From assembly GCF_002934455.1 (NCBI RefSeq), contig NZ_PTIR01000022.1, positions 1 to 64,000 of the forward strand: a DNA stretch of 64,000 nt. The letters are read 5' to 3'. Each line of letters begins with the position of its first letter. The stretch's first letter is position 1. The position numbers were made by a program, and so were the translations under genes. A model generated the notes under the pieces. It saw only the letters and a list, made by a program, of their open reading frames with translations, searched no databases and had not been told where the DNA came from. Shown here piece after piece: positions 34,973 to 45,028 of this stretch. The DNA comes from Trinickia symbiotica (GTDB lineage: Bacteria; Pseudomonadota; Gammaproteobacteria; Burkholderiales; Burkholderiaceae).

Positions 34973-35692
34973 ATGGTCGGAAAGCTGCTCGTACGCGGGA
35001 TGCTCGCAGGCATCGCCGCAGGCCTGCTCACGTTCGGTTTCGCGAAGCTGGTCGGCGAACCGCAAGTTGATCAAGCGATCTCCTTCGAAGAAAAACTGGA
35101 CGCCGCCAAAGGCGAGGCGCCGGAACCTGAACTGGTGAGCCGCCACACGCAGGCCGGCCTCGGACTGCTTACGGGCGTCGTTACCTACGGTGCGGCATTC
35201 GGTGGGCTGTTCGCGCTGACGTTCGCCTATGCATACGGGCGAGCGGGCCGCCTGCCGGCTCGGCCGCTTGCCGCGTGGCTCGCGCTGGCGGCATTCATCA
35301 CGCTTGTGATCGTGCCCAACGTCAAGTATCCGGCCAACCCGCCGTCGGTCGGCGACCCCGGCACCATTAGCTATCGCACCGGCCTCTTCTTCCTGATGAT
35401 CGCAATCTCGATCGCGACGATGGTGTTCTCGATCAACGTGCGCCGCGTTCTACTGGCGAAGCTCGGCCAATGGAACGCGTCAATCATTGCGGGACTCTTA
35501 TTCGTCGCGATCATCGCCGCGGTGCAGCTAGGGCTGCCATCGATTAACGAGGTGCCTGCTGCCTTTCCGGCTGTGGTGCTGTGGAAGTTCCGCGCTGCCG
35601 CGATCGGCATGCAGGTGATCATGTGGGCGACGATCGGCCTGCTGTTTGGCGCGTGGGTCGAACACGGCGAACGCGCCGAGGTGAGTGTCTGA
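34973..35692 (+). CDS. cbtA: Cobalt transporter CbtA
   Basis: 239 residues with about five or six transmembrane segments, starting KLLVRGMLAGIAAGLLTFGF and containing the long loop EPEPELVSRHTQAG and the pair VPNVKYPANPPSVGDPGTI seen in CbtA. It is the membrane component of the B12-regulated cobalt uptake pair. ATG 34973 has GGAG six bases upstream. Two hairpins follow the gene. Confidence 0.9.
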   Translation: MVGKLLVRGMLAGIAAGLLTFGFAKLVGEPQVDQAISFEEKLDAAKGEAPEPELVSRHTQAGLGLLTGVVTYGAAFGGLFALTFAYAYGRAGRLPARPLAAWLALAAFITLVIVPNVKYPANPPSVGDPGTISYRTGLFFLMIAISIATMVFSINVRRVLLAKLGQWNASIIAGLLFVAIIAAVQLGLPSINEVPAAFPAVVLWKFRAAAIGMQVIMWATIGLLFGAWVEHGERAEVSV

Positions 35693-36038
35693 AGCACGTC
35701 TCTATCGGGCCACGAATGCGGCCCGATTGTCGATGAGGTCCGGCGGCAGGCGCTTGCCGGACCTGTACTTTGCGAGCGCGCGCCTCGCGGCTAGTCGTCA
35801 CGTCAGCGCCTTCCTGCTCTGACCGAAAATTATTTGCCAGATCGAATCACGCACCTATACTTCTATTCGCCTGACGATATCCGCGGTCGCAACCATTGAA
35901 TTTCGGCAAATGGAAGTGCGACGAATCAGCAAAATGGCGGAGCAAATGGCTTGAGCTTGGACGATTGCCACTTGGAATCCCCGAATATTCTTTGTTTTGT
36001 TGTCTGGCGAAGCAAAGCAAGGGTTGTCGATACCAGTC
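35693..36038 (+). other. Intergenic spacer with hairpins, cbtA to bcsA
   Basis: This 346-base spacer begins with two hairpins (35704-35764, listed separately). The remainder, about 35820-36030, is much more AT-rich than its surroundings, which fits a promoter region for the cellulose operon. I could not fix a single -35/-10 pair. The Shine-Dalgarno for bcsA is weak (AAGGG far upstream). Confidence 0.5.
35704..35764 (+). terminator. Double hairpin after cbtA
   Basis: ATCGGGCC (35704-35711) pairs with GGCCCGAT (35720-35727), and AGGTCCGGC (35736-35744) pairs with GCCGGACCT (35756-35764); both stems are perfect. They start 12 bases after the cbtA stop. No long U-run follows, so termination may be partial or Rho-assisted. 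Confidence 0.5.
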
Positions 36039-38414
36039 ATGGAAAAGACGTTCAGGGCGGCTGTTGGGAGGTGGTGGGGCCCCCGTGAACAAAACGAAGG
36101 GGAGGCCTCCAGACACGCCGCCCCCGCGCACGCACAGACTCAGTGCCCGCGCGTGCCTGCCTGGGCGGCCGCCGCGGCGTGGGGAAGCTCGCTTCTAGCC
36201 ATCCTCGTGCTCGTCGCCGTCAAGCTCGACCTCACTGCGCAGTTCTGCCTTTCCTTTTCCGTGCTTGGCGGGATGATCGTGCTGCGTCACACATCCAGCC
36301 TCGAGCGCAGCCGCCTCTTCTTCCTGCTGTGCTCGGGTTTCCTGACCTTCCGCTACCTGTACTGGCGCACCACGTCGACGCTCGGCTACAACGGCCTGCC
36401 CGACTTCCTCTTCATGCTGCTGCTGTACGGCGCCGAGCTGTATGGCATCGTGGTGGCCCTGCTCGGCCTCTTCGTCAATAGCCGCCCGCTGCAGCGCACA
36501 GCCGCGCCGCTGATCCGCATGCCGGGCGCGCTGCCGCGCGTCGACGTCTTCGTTCCGACTTACAACGAGCCGCCCGAGTTGCTCGAAGTCACGCTACGCG
36601 CGGCGCTCGATATGCGCTATCCGTGCGAGCTGCTGAACGTCTATTTGCTGGACGACGGCGGCACGCAGCAAAAACTCACGCAGCCGGACGCGGCGAAGGC
36701 GGCGGAGGCGCGAGCGCGGGCCGACGCGATGCGGGCGATGGTCGAGCGCCACGGCGGCATTTACCTCGCGCGCGAGCGCAACGAGCACGCGAAGGCCGGC
36801 AACATCAATGCCGCGCTCACGTGCACCGACGGCGACCTGATCGCGATTTTCGACGCGGACCACGTGCCCACCGCCGACTTCCTGGAAAAGACCGTCGGCT
36901 ATTTTCAGCGCGATGAGAAGCTGTATCTGGTGCAGACGCCGCACTTCTTCATCAATCCCGACCCGCTCGAAAAGAACCTCGGCATGTTCGGCAAGATGCC
37001 GCCCGAGAACGAGATGTTCTATTCGGTCGTACAGCGCGGGCTCGACTTCTGGAACGCGTCGTTTTTCTGCGGGTCGGCGGCAGTGCTCAGACGCCGGTGC
37101 CTCGAGGAGATCGGCGGGATCTCGGGCACGTCGATCACTGAAGATGCGGAGACGGCACTCACGTTGCATGCGCTCGGCTACCACAGCGCTTACGTGAGCG
37201 AGGCGCTGGTCTCCGGCCTGCAGCCCGAGACGTTTGCGAGCTTCATTGTGCAGCGCGTGCGCTGGGCGCAGGGAATGATCCAGCTTTTCCTGTTGCGCAA
37301 TCCGCTGCGGCTGGCGGGACTCTCGCTCCCACAGCGGTTATGCTACTTCTCGAACGCATTTTTCTGGTTCTTCTGTTACGCGCGTCTCGTGTTCGTCTTT
37401 GCGCCCATCATGTACCTGGTGTTCGGGCTGCAGTTCTATAACGCAACGATTCCGCAATTTTTCGCGTACGGCCTGCCGCAGATGATCGCGGCAATCCTCA
37501 CGTCCGACTTCCTGTTCGGCCGCTACCGCTGGACACTGATCTCCGAAGTGTATGAGCTGCTGCAGTCGATATTCTCCCTGCGCGCGATTGTCTCCGTGAT
37601 GCGGCATCCCCGCGCGCCCGGCTTCAACGTGACGCCCAAAGGCGAGCGGATCGACGAAGACACCATTTCAGCGCTGGCCGGGCCGTTCTATATCGTCTAC
37701 GCTTTCGTGCTGATTGGCACCGCCTTCGGCATCTGGAAGCTGCTGCACGGCGCGCCTCACCGCGACGTAATCATCGCCGCGCTCGGCTGGAGCGGCCTGA
37801 ACCTGATCCTGCTGAATGCGTGCCTCGGCGTGCTGTACGAGCGCAAGCAACGGCGAGCCGTGCCGCGCGTGCCGGCCAGTCTCGACGCGATGCTGCATGT
37901 GCCGCCCGCGTCCGCTGATAAAGCTTGCGAGACCGAGGCCGCACCGCCCCTCGCCTGCCGCGTGGTCGATCTATCGGCGGGCGGCCTCAAGCTGGTCATC
38001 CCCGCAGCCGAAGAAACGCGCGTGCCGCGCAACGGCACCGCGACGCTGGAATTATTCAACCCGGCGGTCGGCCGCGTGAGTCGCATCTCGCTCATGGTGC
38101 GCAACACATTCGCCGCCACGGATGGCTCGCTCACGGTCGGCGCGCAGTTCGCGGACACCAGCGTGGCCGGGATGTCGGAGCAGGTCGCCCTCGTGTTCGG
38201 CGACAGCGGCCGCTGGCGCGCGTTCCGGGAAAGCCGCAACCGCCGCGTCGGCATCCTCCGCAGCCTCGGCATCATCGTGAGCCTCGGCACGGTGCACGCA
38301 TTCGGCCACTACCGCGTTTTCTTTGGCGGCATGCTCCGGTACGCCGCGCTGGCGTCGCGCCTCGCATTCGGCCTCACCCGTTCGCTCCGCTTCATCAGAC
38401 AGGCAGACTCATGA
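36039..38414 (+). CDS. bcsA: Cellulose synthase catalytic subunit with PilZ domain
   Basis: 791 residues. Membrane segments flank a family-2 glycosyltransferase with VFVPTYNEPPELLEV, LLDDGGT, IFDADHVPTADF, SITEDAETALTLHALG and QRVRWAQGM, the D,D,D,Q(Q/R)xRW pattern of cellulose synthase. After further membrane helices a PilZ domain carries RKQRRAVPR and DLSAGGLKLVI, the two c-di-GMP contacts. It polymerises UDP-glucose at the inner membrane when c-di-GMP binds. ATG 36039 was taken as the start; its Shine-Dalgarno is poor and a longer frame begins at 35997. bcsB overlaps its stop as ATGA. Confidence 0.93.
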   Translation: MEKTFRAAVGRWWGPREQNEGEASRHAAPAHAQTQCPRVPAWAAAAAWGSSLLAILVLVAVKLDLTAQFCLSFSVLGGMIVLRHTSSLERSRLFFLLCSGFLTFRYLYWRTTSTLGYNGLPDFLFMLLLYGAELYGIVVALLGLFVNSRPLQRTAAPLIRMPGALPRVDVFVPTYNEPPELLEVTLRAALDMRYPCELLNVYLLDDGGTQQKLTQPDAAKAAEARARADAMRAMVERHGGIYLARERNEHAKAGNINAALTCTDGDLIAIFDADHVPTADFLEKTVGYFQRDEKLYLVQTPHFFINPDPLEKNLGMFGKMPPENEMFYSVVQRGLDFWNASFFCGSAAVLRRRCLEEIGGISGTSITEDAETALTLHALGYHSAYVSEALVSGLQPETFASFIVQRVRWAQGMIQLFLLRNPLRLAGLSLPQRLCYFSNAFFWFFCYARLVFVFAPIMYLVFGLQFYNATIPQFFAYGLPQMIAAILTSDFLFGRYRWTLISEVYELLQSIFSLRAIVSVMRHPRAPGFNVTPKGERIDEDTISALAGPFYIVYAFVLIGTAFGIWKLLHGAPHRDVIIAALGWSGLNLILLNACLGVLYERKQRRAVPRVPASLDAMLHVPPASADKACETEAAPPLACRVVDLSAGGLKLVIPAAEETRVPRNGTATLELFNPAVGRVSRISLMVRNTFAATDGSLTVGAQFADTSVAGMSEQVALVFGDSGRWRAFRESRNRRVGILRSLGIIVSLGTVHAFGHYRVFFGGMLRYAALASRLAFGLTRSLRFIRQADS

Positions 38415-40750
38415 GTGTTTCGCTGATTTCCCGCGCCGCGTTCCGCACGATGTGCTGTACGCTCGCGCTGCTATCGGCCGGCGCGGCGCTAGCCACCGAA
38501 CGTGCCGAGCGCATCGCGGCCGCACCCGCGCAGGCCCGCCCCGCCGCCGCGACGCCGGAAGCGAAACCCCCAACCAACACACCCATTGCAGCGGCCATTA
38601 ACGTTTCGCTAGCGACACTCGGCAATCTGTCCGGCCCGTTGCGGCTCGCGGGCACAGCAGCGTCGGGTTCGATCAGCGTGCCGCTGTCGGCCCGAGAAAC
38701 GCTGCGGGAAGCCGCGCTGCACCTCGTCTTGTCCAATTCGGTGTCGCTACTCACCGACCGCTCGCAACTCGCTGTGCGCGTGAACGACAGGACCATTGCG
38801 CAGCTGCAACTGTCGTCGCGGCAGCCGGAGACGACTGCCGACATCCGCATCCCGACCGAGTTGCTGCGCGCCGGCTACAACGCGCTGACCTTCGCAGTCG
38901 CCCAGCATTCGACCGAAAACTGCGAGGACCCGGATGCGCCCGAGCTTTGGACCGAGATCGACACGACCGCGTCGACCCTGCGGATGCAGGCGGAATTGAG
39001 GCCGCTCGCGCCGAAGCTGGCCGACCTCGGCGACCTGATCGATCCGCGGCAGGCGTCGCCGCGTTCAATCGCAATCGTCACGGCCACGAAGCCCCAAAGT
39101 GATCTTCAGCTCGCCACCGGCGGCCTGCTCGCGCAGGGCGTCGCACTCCGGCTGCGCTATCTGGCCGGCGCACCGCGCGTGTTCGAGGCGAAGCCCGGCA
39201 TGGGCGGCGGCGTTGTGCCGGGGCTCGCGCTCGCGCCGCTCGCTGGCTCCGATCTGCTGCTGGTCGGCACGCGCGACGCGTTGCGCGGCTATCTCGACGC
39301 GCAGACCACGGCGCATATCGATGGCGCCTTTCTCGGCGTCTACCCGCGGCCGGACGATCCGCGCCGGTTCATGCTGATCGCAAGCGGTCGCAACGACGAA
39401 GAGGTCAACCGTGCCGCGCGCGCGTTTGCGCACCCCGGACTGCCACTGCCCCAGCGTAGCGAGCTCACCATCGAGTCGCTCGACGAAGCCGCATTGCCGC
39501 CGTGGTCGGCCGGGCGGGTCGTGTCAGGAACGCAGCCGCACACATTACGCGAGCTCGGCTTCAGGAGCCGCACGCTGCGCCGGAGCGAGCGCGCAGACAT
39601 CGACGTCGTGTTGCCGGCCGACATCTACGCGCCCGAAGATGCGCAGGTGGTGCTCGACTTCAACTTCACCGAAGGCGCGAAGATGCGCGAAGACTCGGTG
39701 CTCAACCTCTTTCTGAATGGGCGTTTCGAACAGGTGATCGCCCTCGACCAGCCGCGCGGCGCCGTGATGCGGCACTACCGCGTGGCCATCCCGCTGCGCA
39801 GCTTCCGCTCGGGGCCGAACACGCTGTCGCTGCGGCCCGACTTGGTGCCGCTCATCACCGACCGGTGCGCACTGCGACAGACGGACAACCTCGCGTTGAC
39901 GGTGTTCGACGACTCGACGCTGACGCTGCCGCCCGCGTCGCACTTCACGACGCTGCCCGACCTCAAGCGCTTCGCCGACAGCGGCTTTCCGTACACCGCC
40001 CGTGCGGACGGCTCAGAGCTCGCCGTGCAGATCGCTTCGCGCGACGACAGCAGCATCGCCGCCGCGTGGGCGCTCGTCGGCAAGCTCGCACAACGGCAAA
40101 TGACGCCGCTCACCGCAGCACAAATCACCTTCGGCGAGCCGCTGCCCGGACGGAATACCGTCCTCGTCGGCGCGGCTGGTGCGTTGCCTGCGGCCCAACT
40201 CGCGAATGCACCGTGGACGCCGGGGCGCAGCGTGCGCATTGCGGCCGCGGCCCCAGCCACCACCGAGATGCCGCTCAACGAGCGTGCCGGCAACTGGCTC
40301 TCGCGCCACTGGGGAGGCTTCGTCAACGCGTCCGCGCAGACCGCAGCGCCGGCCGACGTCACGTTGCACGGTACGACGCCGCTGTCGCAGCAACTGCTCG
40401 TCATGCAGTATCGCGGCAAGCCTGGCGCCGCCCTCACCGTGCTGACGGCCGCGAGCGCGGCCGAGCTGCTGCAGGGCGTGACGCGGCTCGTCGAGCCCAG
40501 CTACTGGAACAATCTGGACGGCGACATCGCGCTGCTGACGTTCGACCAGCCCAGCCTGTGGACCGCGCAGATTGGAAGTACCTACGAAACGGGCACGCTC
40601 GGCGCGTGGGACTGGCTCGGCTTCACGCTGTCGCGCCACCCATGGCTCGGCTATGCCGCGCTCGTGCTGCTGCTCGCCGTGTTCGCCGCCTCGACAGCGC
40701 TGTTGCTGCAACGCCATCACCGGAACCGTCACCGTGATGCGGCGCAATAG
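38411..40750 (+). CDS. bcsB: Cellulose synthase periplasmic subunit
   Basis: 779 residues with an N-terminal signal (MCCTLALLSAGAALA), a long periplasmic body of carbohydrate-binding and flavodoxin-like repeats, and one C-terminal anchor helix (WLGYAALVLLLAVFAASTALL) followed by a basic tail. It guides the nascent glucan from BcsA across the periplasm. Translation starts at ATG 38411, overlapping the bcsA stop, and ends 14 bases inside bcsC, so the three genes are coupled. Confidence 0.9.
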   Translation: MSVSLISRAAFRTMCCTLALLSAGAALATERAERIAAAPAQARPAAATPEAKPPTNTPIAAAINVSLATLGNLSGPLRLAGTAASGSISVPLSARETLREAALHLVLSNSVSLLTDRSQLAVRVNDRTIAQLQLSSRQPETTADIRIPTELLRAGYNALTFAVAQHSTENCEDPDAPELWTEIDTTASTLRMQAELRPLAPKLADLGDLIDPRQASPRSIAIVTATKPQSDLQLATGGLLAQGVALRLRYLAGAPRVFEAKPGMGGGVVPGLALAPLAGSDLLLVGTRDALRGYLDAQTTAHIDGAFLGVYPRPDDPRRFMLIASGRNDEEVNRAARAFAHPGLPLPQRSELTIESLDEAALPPWSAGRVVSGTQPHTLRELGFRSRTLRRSERADIDVVLPADIYAPEDAQVVLDFNFTEGAKMREDSVLNLFLNGRFEQVIALDQPRGAVMRHYRVAIPLRSFRSGPNTLSLRPDLVPLITDRCALRQTDNLALTVFDDSTLTLPPASHFTTLPDLKRFADSGFPYTARADGSELAVQIASRDDSSIAAAWALVGKLAQRQMTPLTAAQITFGEPLPGRNTVLVGAAGALPAAQLANAPWTPGRSVRIAAAAPATTEMPLNERAGNWLSRHWGGFVNASAQTAAPADVTLHGTTPLSQQLLVMQYRGKPGAALTVLTAASAAELLQGVTRLVEPSYWNNLDGDIALLTFDQPSLWTAQIGSTYETGTLGAWDWLGFTLSRHPWLGYAALVLLLAVFAASTALLLQRHHRNRHRDAAQ

Positions 40751-43643
40751 GCGCAAATCGCGTGTTGCGCGTCGCACGGGGCAGTACGCAGTCTGGGGAT
40801 GCTTGGCGCTATCGCAGTGGGCCTGGGGCGCACAGGACAATCTGGTCGGCATCGAGCGACATGGTGCGGCGCCCGCAGGCGCCAGCGCGAGCAGCACGGC
40901 AACGACCCAGGCGACACAGCAGCCGCAGCGCAGCCTGGAACGCGCCGCCAACGCGGCCGCGCCGGCGAGCATCGTGCAGACGGAGCAGCGGAACTTGCTG
41001 CCGGCTCCGGCATCCGCGCCCGCGTCTGCTACTCGCGCGACCGCCGGCAACGAGGCTGCGTCCGCGGTAACCGCCGGCGGTACCAACGCTCCTGCCGCGC
41101 CGAGCGCCGACGAGCGTCCGCTCTGGCGACTGCTGCACGAGAAGCGGCTGGCCGAATTCGACCGCAGAGTGGCAGCGCTCGCGCGGGATGTCCCGTCGTG
41201 GAAACCGTCGCGCTCGCTCGTCGGAGAGCGCGCGCGACTGCAGCAGGAAGCCGATATCGCGGCGGCGCTGAACGGCGGCGAACCGGGTGCGCTGCGTTTG
41301 ATGATCGCGCGGGCACCGGATGAGTTCGGTTGCGCTCATATCGACCGAGTCTGGAAGGCAGCTGACCTGTTCGCGCGCACCGGTCACGCCGACGAGATCG
41401 CCCCGCTGTACCGTACGGTTATTCCGAACTGCAAGCCGGACGCCAACCGGATCGCGACGCTGTACCGCGCCGAGCAGACGCTGCCGGCCGCGCAGGCGGA
41501 CGCGCTGATCGAACTCGAAGCGGCGCAGGGCCAGCGCGACGGCGATAACGAAGCGGCCTTCCGGCGCCTGCGCTATCAGCGCGCGGTCGCGAAGCTCGGC
41601 GCCGAAGCGCCGGACAGCGCCGGCTCGGCACAGCAACTAGCGGCGCTGGCACCGTCCATTCGCGCGTATCGCGATGGACCCGCTGCGACGCTCGCCGGCT
41701 GGATCGCGCTTGGACAGCATCGTGTTGCTGAAGCGGATGACTGGCTTACGAGAGCCCTCGTGTACACGCCCGACGATGTCGACGCGACGCTCGGGCTCGC
41801 GCAAACGCGTATCGAAGTGCGCGCTTACGACTCAGCACAGGCGTTGCTCGAGCAGCCGGCACTGCGCGCCGAACCGCGCGCACACAGGGCGCGTGCGCAA
41901 CTCGCGCTTGCACAAGCGAATGCCGCGTATGGGCAGCACCACTACCGCGAGAGCCTGCAGTGGCTCGATCGGGCAACGAGCGAAGGACTGCCCGCTGCGC
42001 AGAGCGCCGCGCTGCATGGCTGGGCCCTCTATGCGATGGGCAAGTATGCGCAGGCCGCCGCGGCGTTCCGCACGAGGTACGAGCAGGATCACGACGACGA
42101 TATGGCCGAAGGGCTCGCGCTTGCCTTGCATGCAATGAAAGAACGCAAGGTGCCGCGTGATTGGGACGACGCGCCTGCCGGCTCAGCCAACATGGGTCCG
42201 GCGGCGAAAGCGGACGGCGAGGGTCGCGTCGCTGCGTACCTCGATGCGCTCGATGCACAGCAGCTCTATTACAGCAAGCAGTTTGTCGCGTCGCAGGCCG
42301 CGTTGCGTGACGCGCTCGCCGGCCCTGCGGATGAGCAACGGATCACGCGTTACGTGCCGGCCGACCTGACTGGCATCGATGCGGCATCGGTCGCGGGTGG
42401 CATCACGTGGGCCGATCACGTCGGCACATCGGGACAGGGGCGGCTCGATACGATCGCGCCTGAGCTCCGCAGTGAGTGGATCCGCAACGGCGCGCAATAC
42501 GAGCTGCGGTACCGGCAGCTGTTCCTGAGTGCGGGAACGACTTCGCTGGATCAGACCGTGCCGGGATTGCCCGATCTCTTCGGTTCCGACCGGCTGTCCG
42601 TGAGTGAGCTGGCCGATTGGAAACGTGCCATGCGCATGCCTTTGCTCGGCGGCAGCGCGCGCGCCGAAGAACTGCAGGGAATGGTATCGGACACGTTGCG
42701 CATCGGCACACTACCGCAATTCGGCTGGCGTCTATCGCTCGGCGCCACTCAGGGCGGGCCCTCCGGTTTCCAGCCCAATACGCTGGCGAGCATTGGCCAG
42801 GAGACGGCGTGGGGCATGTGGTCGGCTTATATGGGCGTCACGCCGGTACGGGACTCGCTGTTGTCGTGGCGCGGCATGCCGCTGACGCTGCCGGACGCTG
42901 ACGGGACAGACAGATGGGGCGCTGTACGCCGTGCGGCGGGCGGCACAAAGTTCCGCTGGCAGTTCGCGCCGCGCTGGACGATCAGCGCCGCGGCGGAAGC
43001 ACAGTGGCTCACTGGAATGAATGTCGTGGGTAATAACGGCGTGTCGGCCGATCTGTCGAGCGGCTACGATTTTCGCGTACCCGGTTTCGACTATTTCAGC
43101 ACGGGACCTGCGGTGCATTACCTCTCGTACCGACGCAACGAGAACTTCTATAGCTGGGGCCAAGGGGGGTACTACAGCCCGCAGTCGTCGATCAGCACCG
43201 GCCTGGCACTCCAATGGCTATCGAACGAGGGACGAAGGTGGCAATGGCAAGGGAACCTCGAAGCCGGCTGGAACAATACCGTTCAGCATACGGAGCGGTG
43301 TTTCCCGCTCGGTCTGCCCAGTTCGCTCGCGGATGAAATTGCGGGAATCTCCGATCCCGACCACTCGGCGGCTGAGAACCAGGCGCGCGCTGCCACCCTC
43401 AGCTGCGCCGGCAGCCACGACCACGGCATCTACACCCACGCGCAAGTGTCGGCCGTGGTCAAACTCTCACCGCTATTGCAGGCGGGCGTGCTTGCGGATG
43501 TGAACGTAACACCGGGTCGCGACAAGCAGTTCGCGGCGCTCGCGTTCGTGCGCTACTTCCTCGCACCGCGGGCCGCCGTCTTCAGCCGCGACCTGCCGCG
43601 CAACACGCGCGATTTCTACATGCAGCTCGACGACAACCATTAA
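40737..43643 (+). CDS. bcsC: Cellulose export porin with TPR domain (BcsC-like)
   Basis: 968 residues, shorter than the 1150 or so of enterobacterial BcsC. After a signal region (QYAVWGCLALSQWAWGAQ) comes a low-complexity Ala/Thr/Ser linker (about 50-125), a TPR-rich helical domain (about 130-500) and a C-terminal beta-barrel domain ending ...DFYMQLDDNH, as in BcsC. It would thread cellulose through the outer membrane. ATG 40737 lies inside the end of bcsB; the frame upstream is shadow. The operon stops here: no bcsD, bcsZ, bcsQ, bcsE, bcsF or bcsG gene is adjacent. Confidence 0.85.
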   Translation: MRRNRRKSRVARRTGQYAVWGCLALSQWAWGAQDNLVGIERHGAAPAGASASSTATTQATQQPQRSLERAANAAAPASIVQTEQRNLLPAPASAPASATRATAGNEAASAVTAGGTNAPAAPSADERPLWRLLHEKRLAEFDRRVAALARDVPSWKPSRSLVGERARLQQEADIAAALNGGEPGALRLMIARAPDEFGCAHIDRVWKAADLFARTGHADEIAPLYRTVIPNCKPDANRIATLYRAEQTLPAAQADALIELEAAQGQRDGDNEAAFRRLRYQRAVAKLGAEAPDSAGSAQQLAALAPSIRAYRDGPAATLAGWIALGQHRVAEADDWLTRALVYTPDDVDATLGLAQTRIEVRAYDSAQALLEQPALRAEPRAHRARAQLALAQANAAYGQHHYRESLQWLDRATSEGLPAAQSAALHGWALYAMGKYAQAAAAFRTRYEQDHDDDMAEGLALALHAMKERKVPRDWDDAPAGSANMGPAAKADGEGRVAAYLDALDAQQLYYSKQFVASQAALRDALAGPADEQRITRYVPADLTGIDAASVAGGITWADHVGTSGQGRLDTIAPELRSEWIRNGAQYELRYRQLFLSAGTTSLDQTVPGLPDLFGSDRLSVSELADWKRAMRMPLLGGSARAEELQGMVSDTLRIGTLPQFGWRLSLGATQGGPSGFQPNTLASIGQETAWGMWSAYMGVTPVRDSLLSWRGMPLTLPDADGTDRWGAVRRAAGGTKFRWQFAPRWTISAAAEAQWLTGMNVVGNNGVSADLSSGYDFRVPGFDYFSTGPAVHYLSYRRNENFYSWGQGGYYSPQSSISTGLALQWLSNEGRRWQWQGNLEAGWNNTVQHTERCFPLGLPSSLADEIAGISDPDHSAAENQARAATLSCAGSHDHGIYTHAQVSAVVKLSPLLQAGVLADVNVTPGRDKQFAALAFVRYFLAPRAAVFSRDLPRNTRDFYMQLDDNH

Positions 43644-43785
43644 CCCAGGACGCCGTTACCCGCTGATTCGTTGACATGCTGGCCGATGCTGATCCGATCA
43701 CAACACGCAGCGCCGGTGCGCAGGCCTCGACCACGAGCGAACCGCCACCACCATGGAACACTCATGCGCCTCTCGTTCGTCCGAC

Positions 43786-44202
43786 TCAATGAATCATCGT
43801 CACAGGCTTGGAGCAGACCCGCCACAGTCTGGCGAACGTGCCCCACCGACGAAAGAAACCGAGACTCGTGCCGTCGAGCACCACCATGTCCGCCTGATCG
43901 TTCGCCGCATGCTCAGCAATCGTACGCTCGCGCGGCCCGAACACGCGCTTGAATGTATAGGGCACCCCCGCATCGTCGAGGATAGCCCGCGTGCGCATCA
44001 GCGCCTCGAGCATCAACCGCTTTTCACGGCGGCGCAACTCGCCGCGCGAATAAAACGCGGCGGCGCGCCCTTGATCCGCCTGCTCCAGCACTTCGATCAA
44101 CTCGACCTCCGACACGCATCGCTCCGCGAATAGAAACGCGGCATGCCGCGCGGCTTGCGGGGCGCCCTCGCGGCACAGTATCGGGATCATCAGCTTTAGC
44201 AA
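43786..44202 (-). CDS. Universal stress protein (UspA family)
   Basis: 138 residues of the UspA fold: N-terminal strand MLKLMIPILC, helix GAPQAARHAAFLFAERC, and a C-terminal strand DMVVLDGTSLGFFRRWGTFA leading to KPVTMIH. The ATP-binding G-2x-G-9x-G(S/T) pattern is not clearly intact. TTG 44202 with GAGG upstream fits the family start better than the ATG at 44190. It lies 114 bases after kdpE on the same strand; KdpD has a Usp-like domain and can interact with a Usp protein in E. coli, so a link to Kdp signalling is possible but inferred. Confidence 0.8.
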   Translation of the reverse strand: MLKLMIPILCREGAPQAARHAAFLFAERCVSEVELIEVLEQADQGRAAAFYSRGELRRREKRLMLEALMRTRAILDDAGVPYTFKRVFGPRERTIAEHAANDQADMVVLDGTSLGFFRRWGTFARLWRVCSKPVTMIH

Positions 44203-44316
44203 TTGCCCACCTCGAAGCGTCGTTGCTCACATCATCATTTCAGCAAAGCGCGCATCAACATGCCGAAAAACTATGGCGCCGCCTCATAAAAATGTCGTCA
44301 AGACCTGCTTCGCAAC

Positions 44317-45021
44317 CTACTTGACGCCGACGAGTCGATAGCCAACACCCGTCTCGGTCACGATGTGCTCGGGCTGCGTTGCGTCGTGCTCGAGCTTGCG
44401 GCGCAGGTTGCCCATATAGATGCGCAGGTAATGCGCGCTGTCCGTGTGCGCCGGCCCCCAGACCTCCTGCAGCAATTGCCTGTGCGTGAGCACGCGCCCG
44501 GCATGACGGATCAGCGACACGAGCAAGCGATACTCGATCGGCGTCAGATGAACCGGCTGTCCCTCGCGCTCGACGCGCCGAAGCTCGAGATCGACGGCAA
44601 CATCGCCGAAGCAGATCTTCGATGTCTCGGCGGTAACTGCCGCATTGCGGTTTTGCCTGCGCAAATGCGCCCGAATGCGTGCCATAAGCTCAGCGACGCC
44701 GAACGGCTTGGTCAGATAGTCGTCCGCGCCCGCATCCAGAGCGGCCACCTTCTCGTCCTCGCGCGTACGCGCCGAAAGGACGATGACCGGTATGGACGAC
44801 CAGTCGCGCAATTGCCGGATCACCTCGACGCCATCAATATCGGGCAGTCCGAGATCGACGATGGCGAGGTCCGGCCGCGCGCTCGCCGCCAATGCCAGAC
44901 CGCGCCGACCATTCTCGGCGTCGAGCACGTGTATGCCCGTGCTTTGCACCGATGCGTGGACGAAGCGGCGGATATGGCTGTCGTCTTCGATGAGAACGAT
45001 GGTAATGGGGGATTCGGACAT
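44317..45021 (-). CDS. kdpE: KdpE response regulator
   Basis: 234 residues: receiver domain (ITIVLIEDDSHIRRFVHASV, phospho-acceptor in DLAIVDLGLPDIDG, conserved Lys in DDYLTKPF) and an OmpR-type winged helix ending HIVTETGVGYRLVGVK. It activates kdpFABC on potassium limitation or osmotic stress. ATG 45021 begins seven bases after the kdpD stop; the longer frame upstream overlaps kdpD and is not coding. Confidence 0.95.
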   Translation of the reverse strand: MSESPITIVLIEDDSHIRRFVHASVQSTGIHVLDAENGRRGLALAASARPDLAIVDLGLPDIDGVEVIRQLRDWSSIPVIVLSARTREDEKVAALDAGADDYLTKPFGVAELMARIRAHLRRQNRNAAVTAETSKICFGDVAVDLELRRVEREGQPVHLTPIEYRLLVSLIRHAGRVLTHRQLLQEVWGPAHTDSAHYLRIYMGNLRRKLEHDATQPEHIVTETGVGYRLVGVK

Positions 45022-45028
45022 CGCTAGG

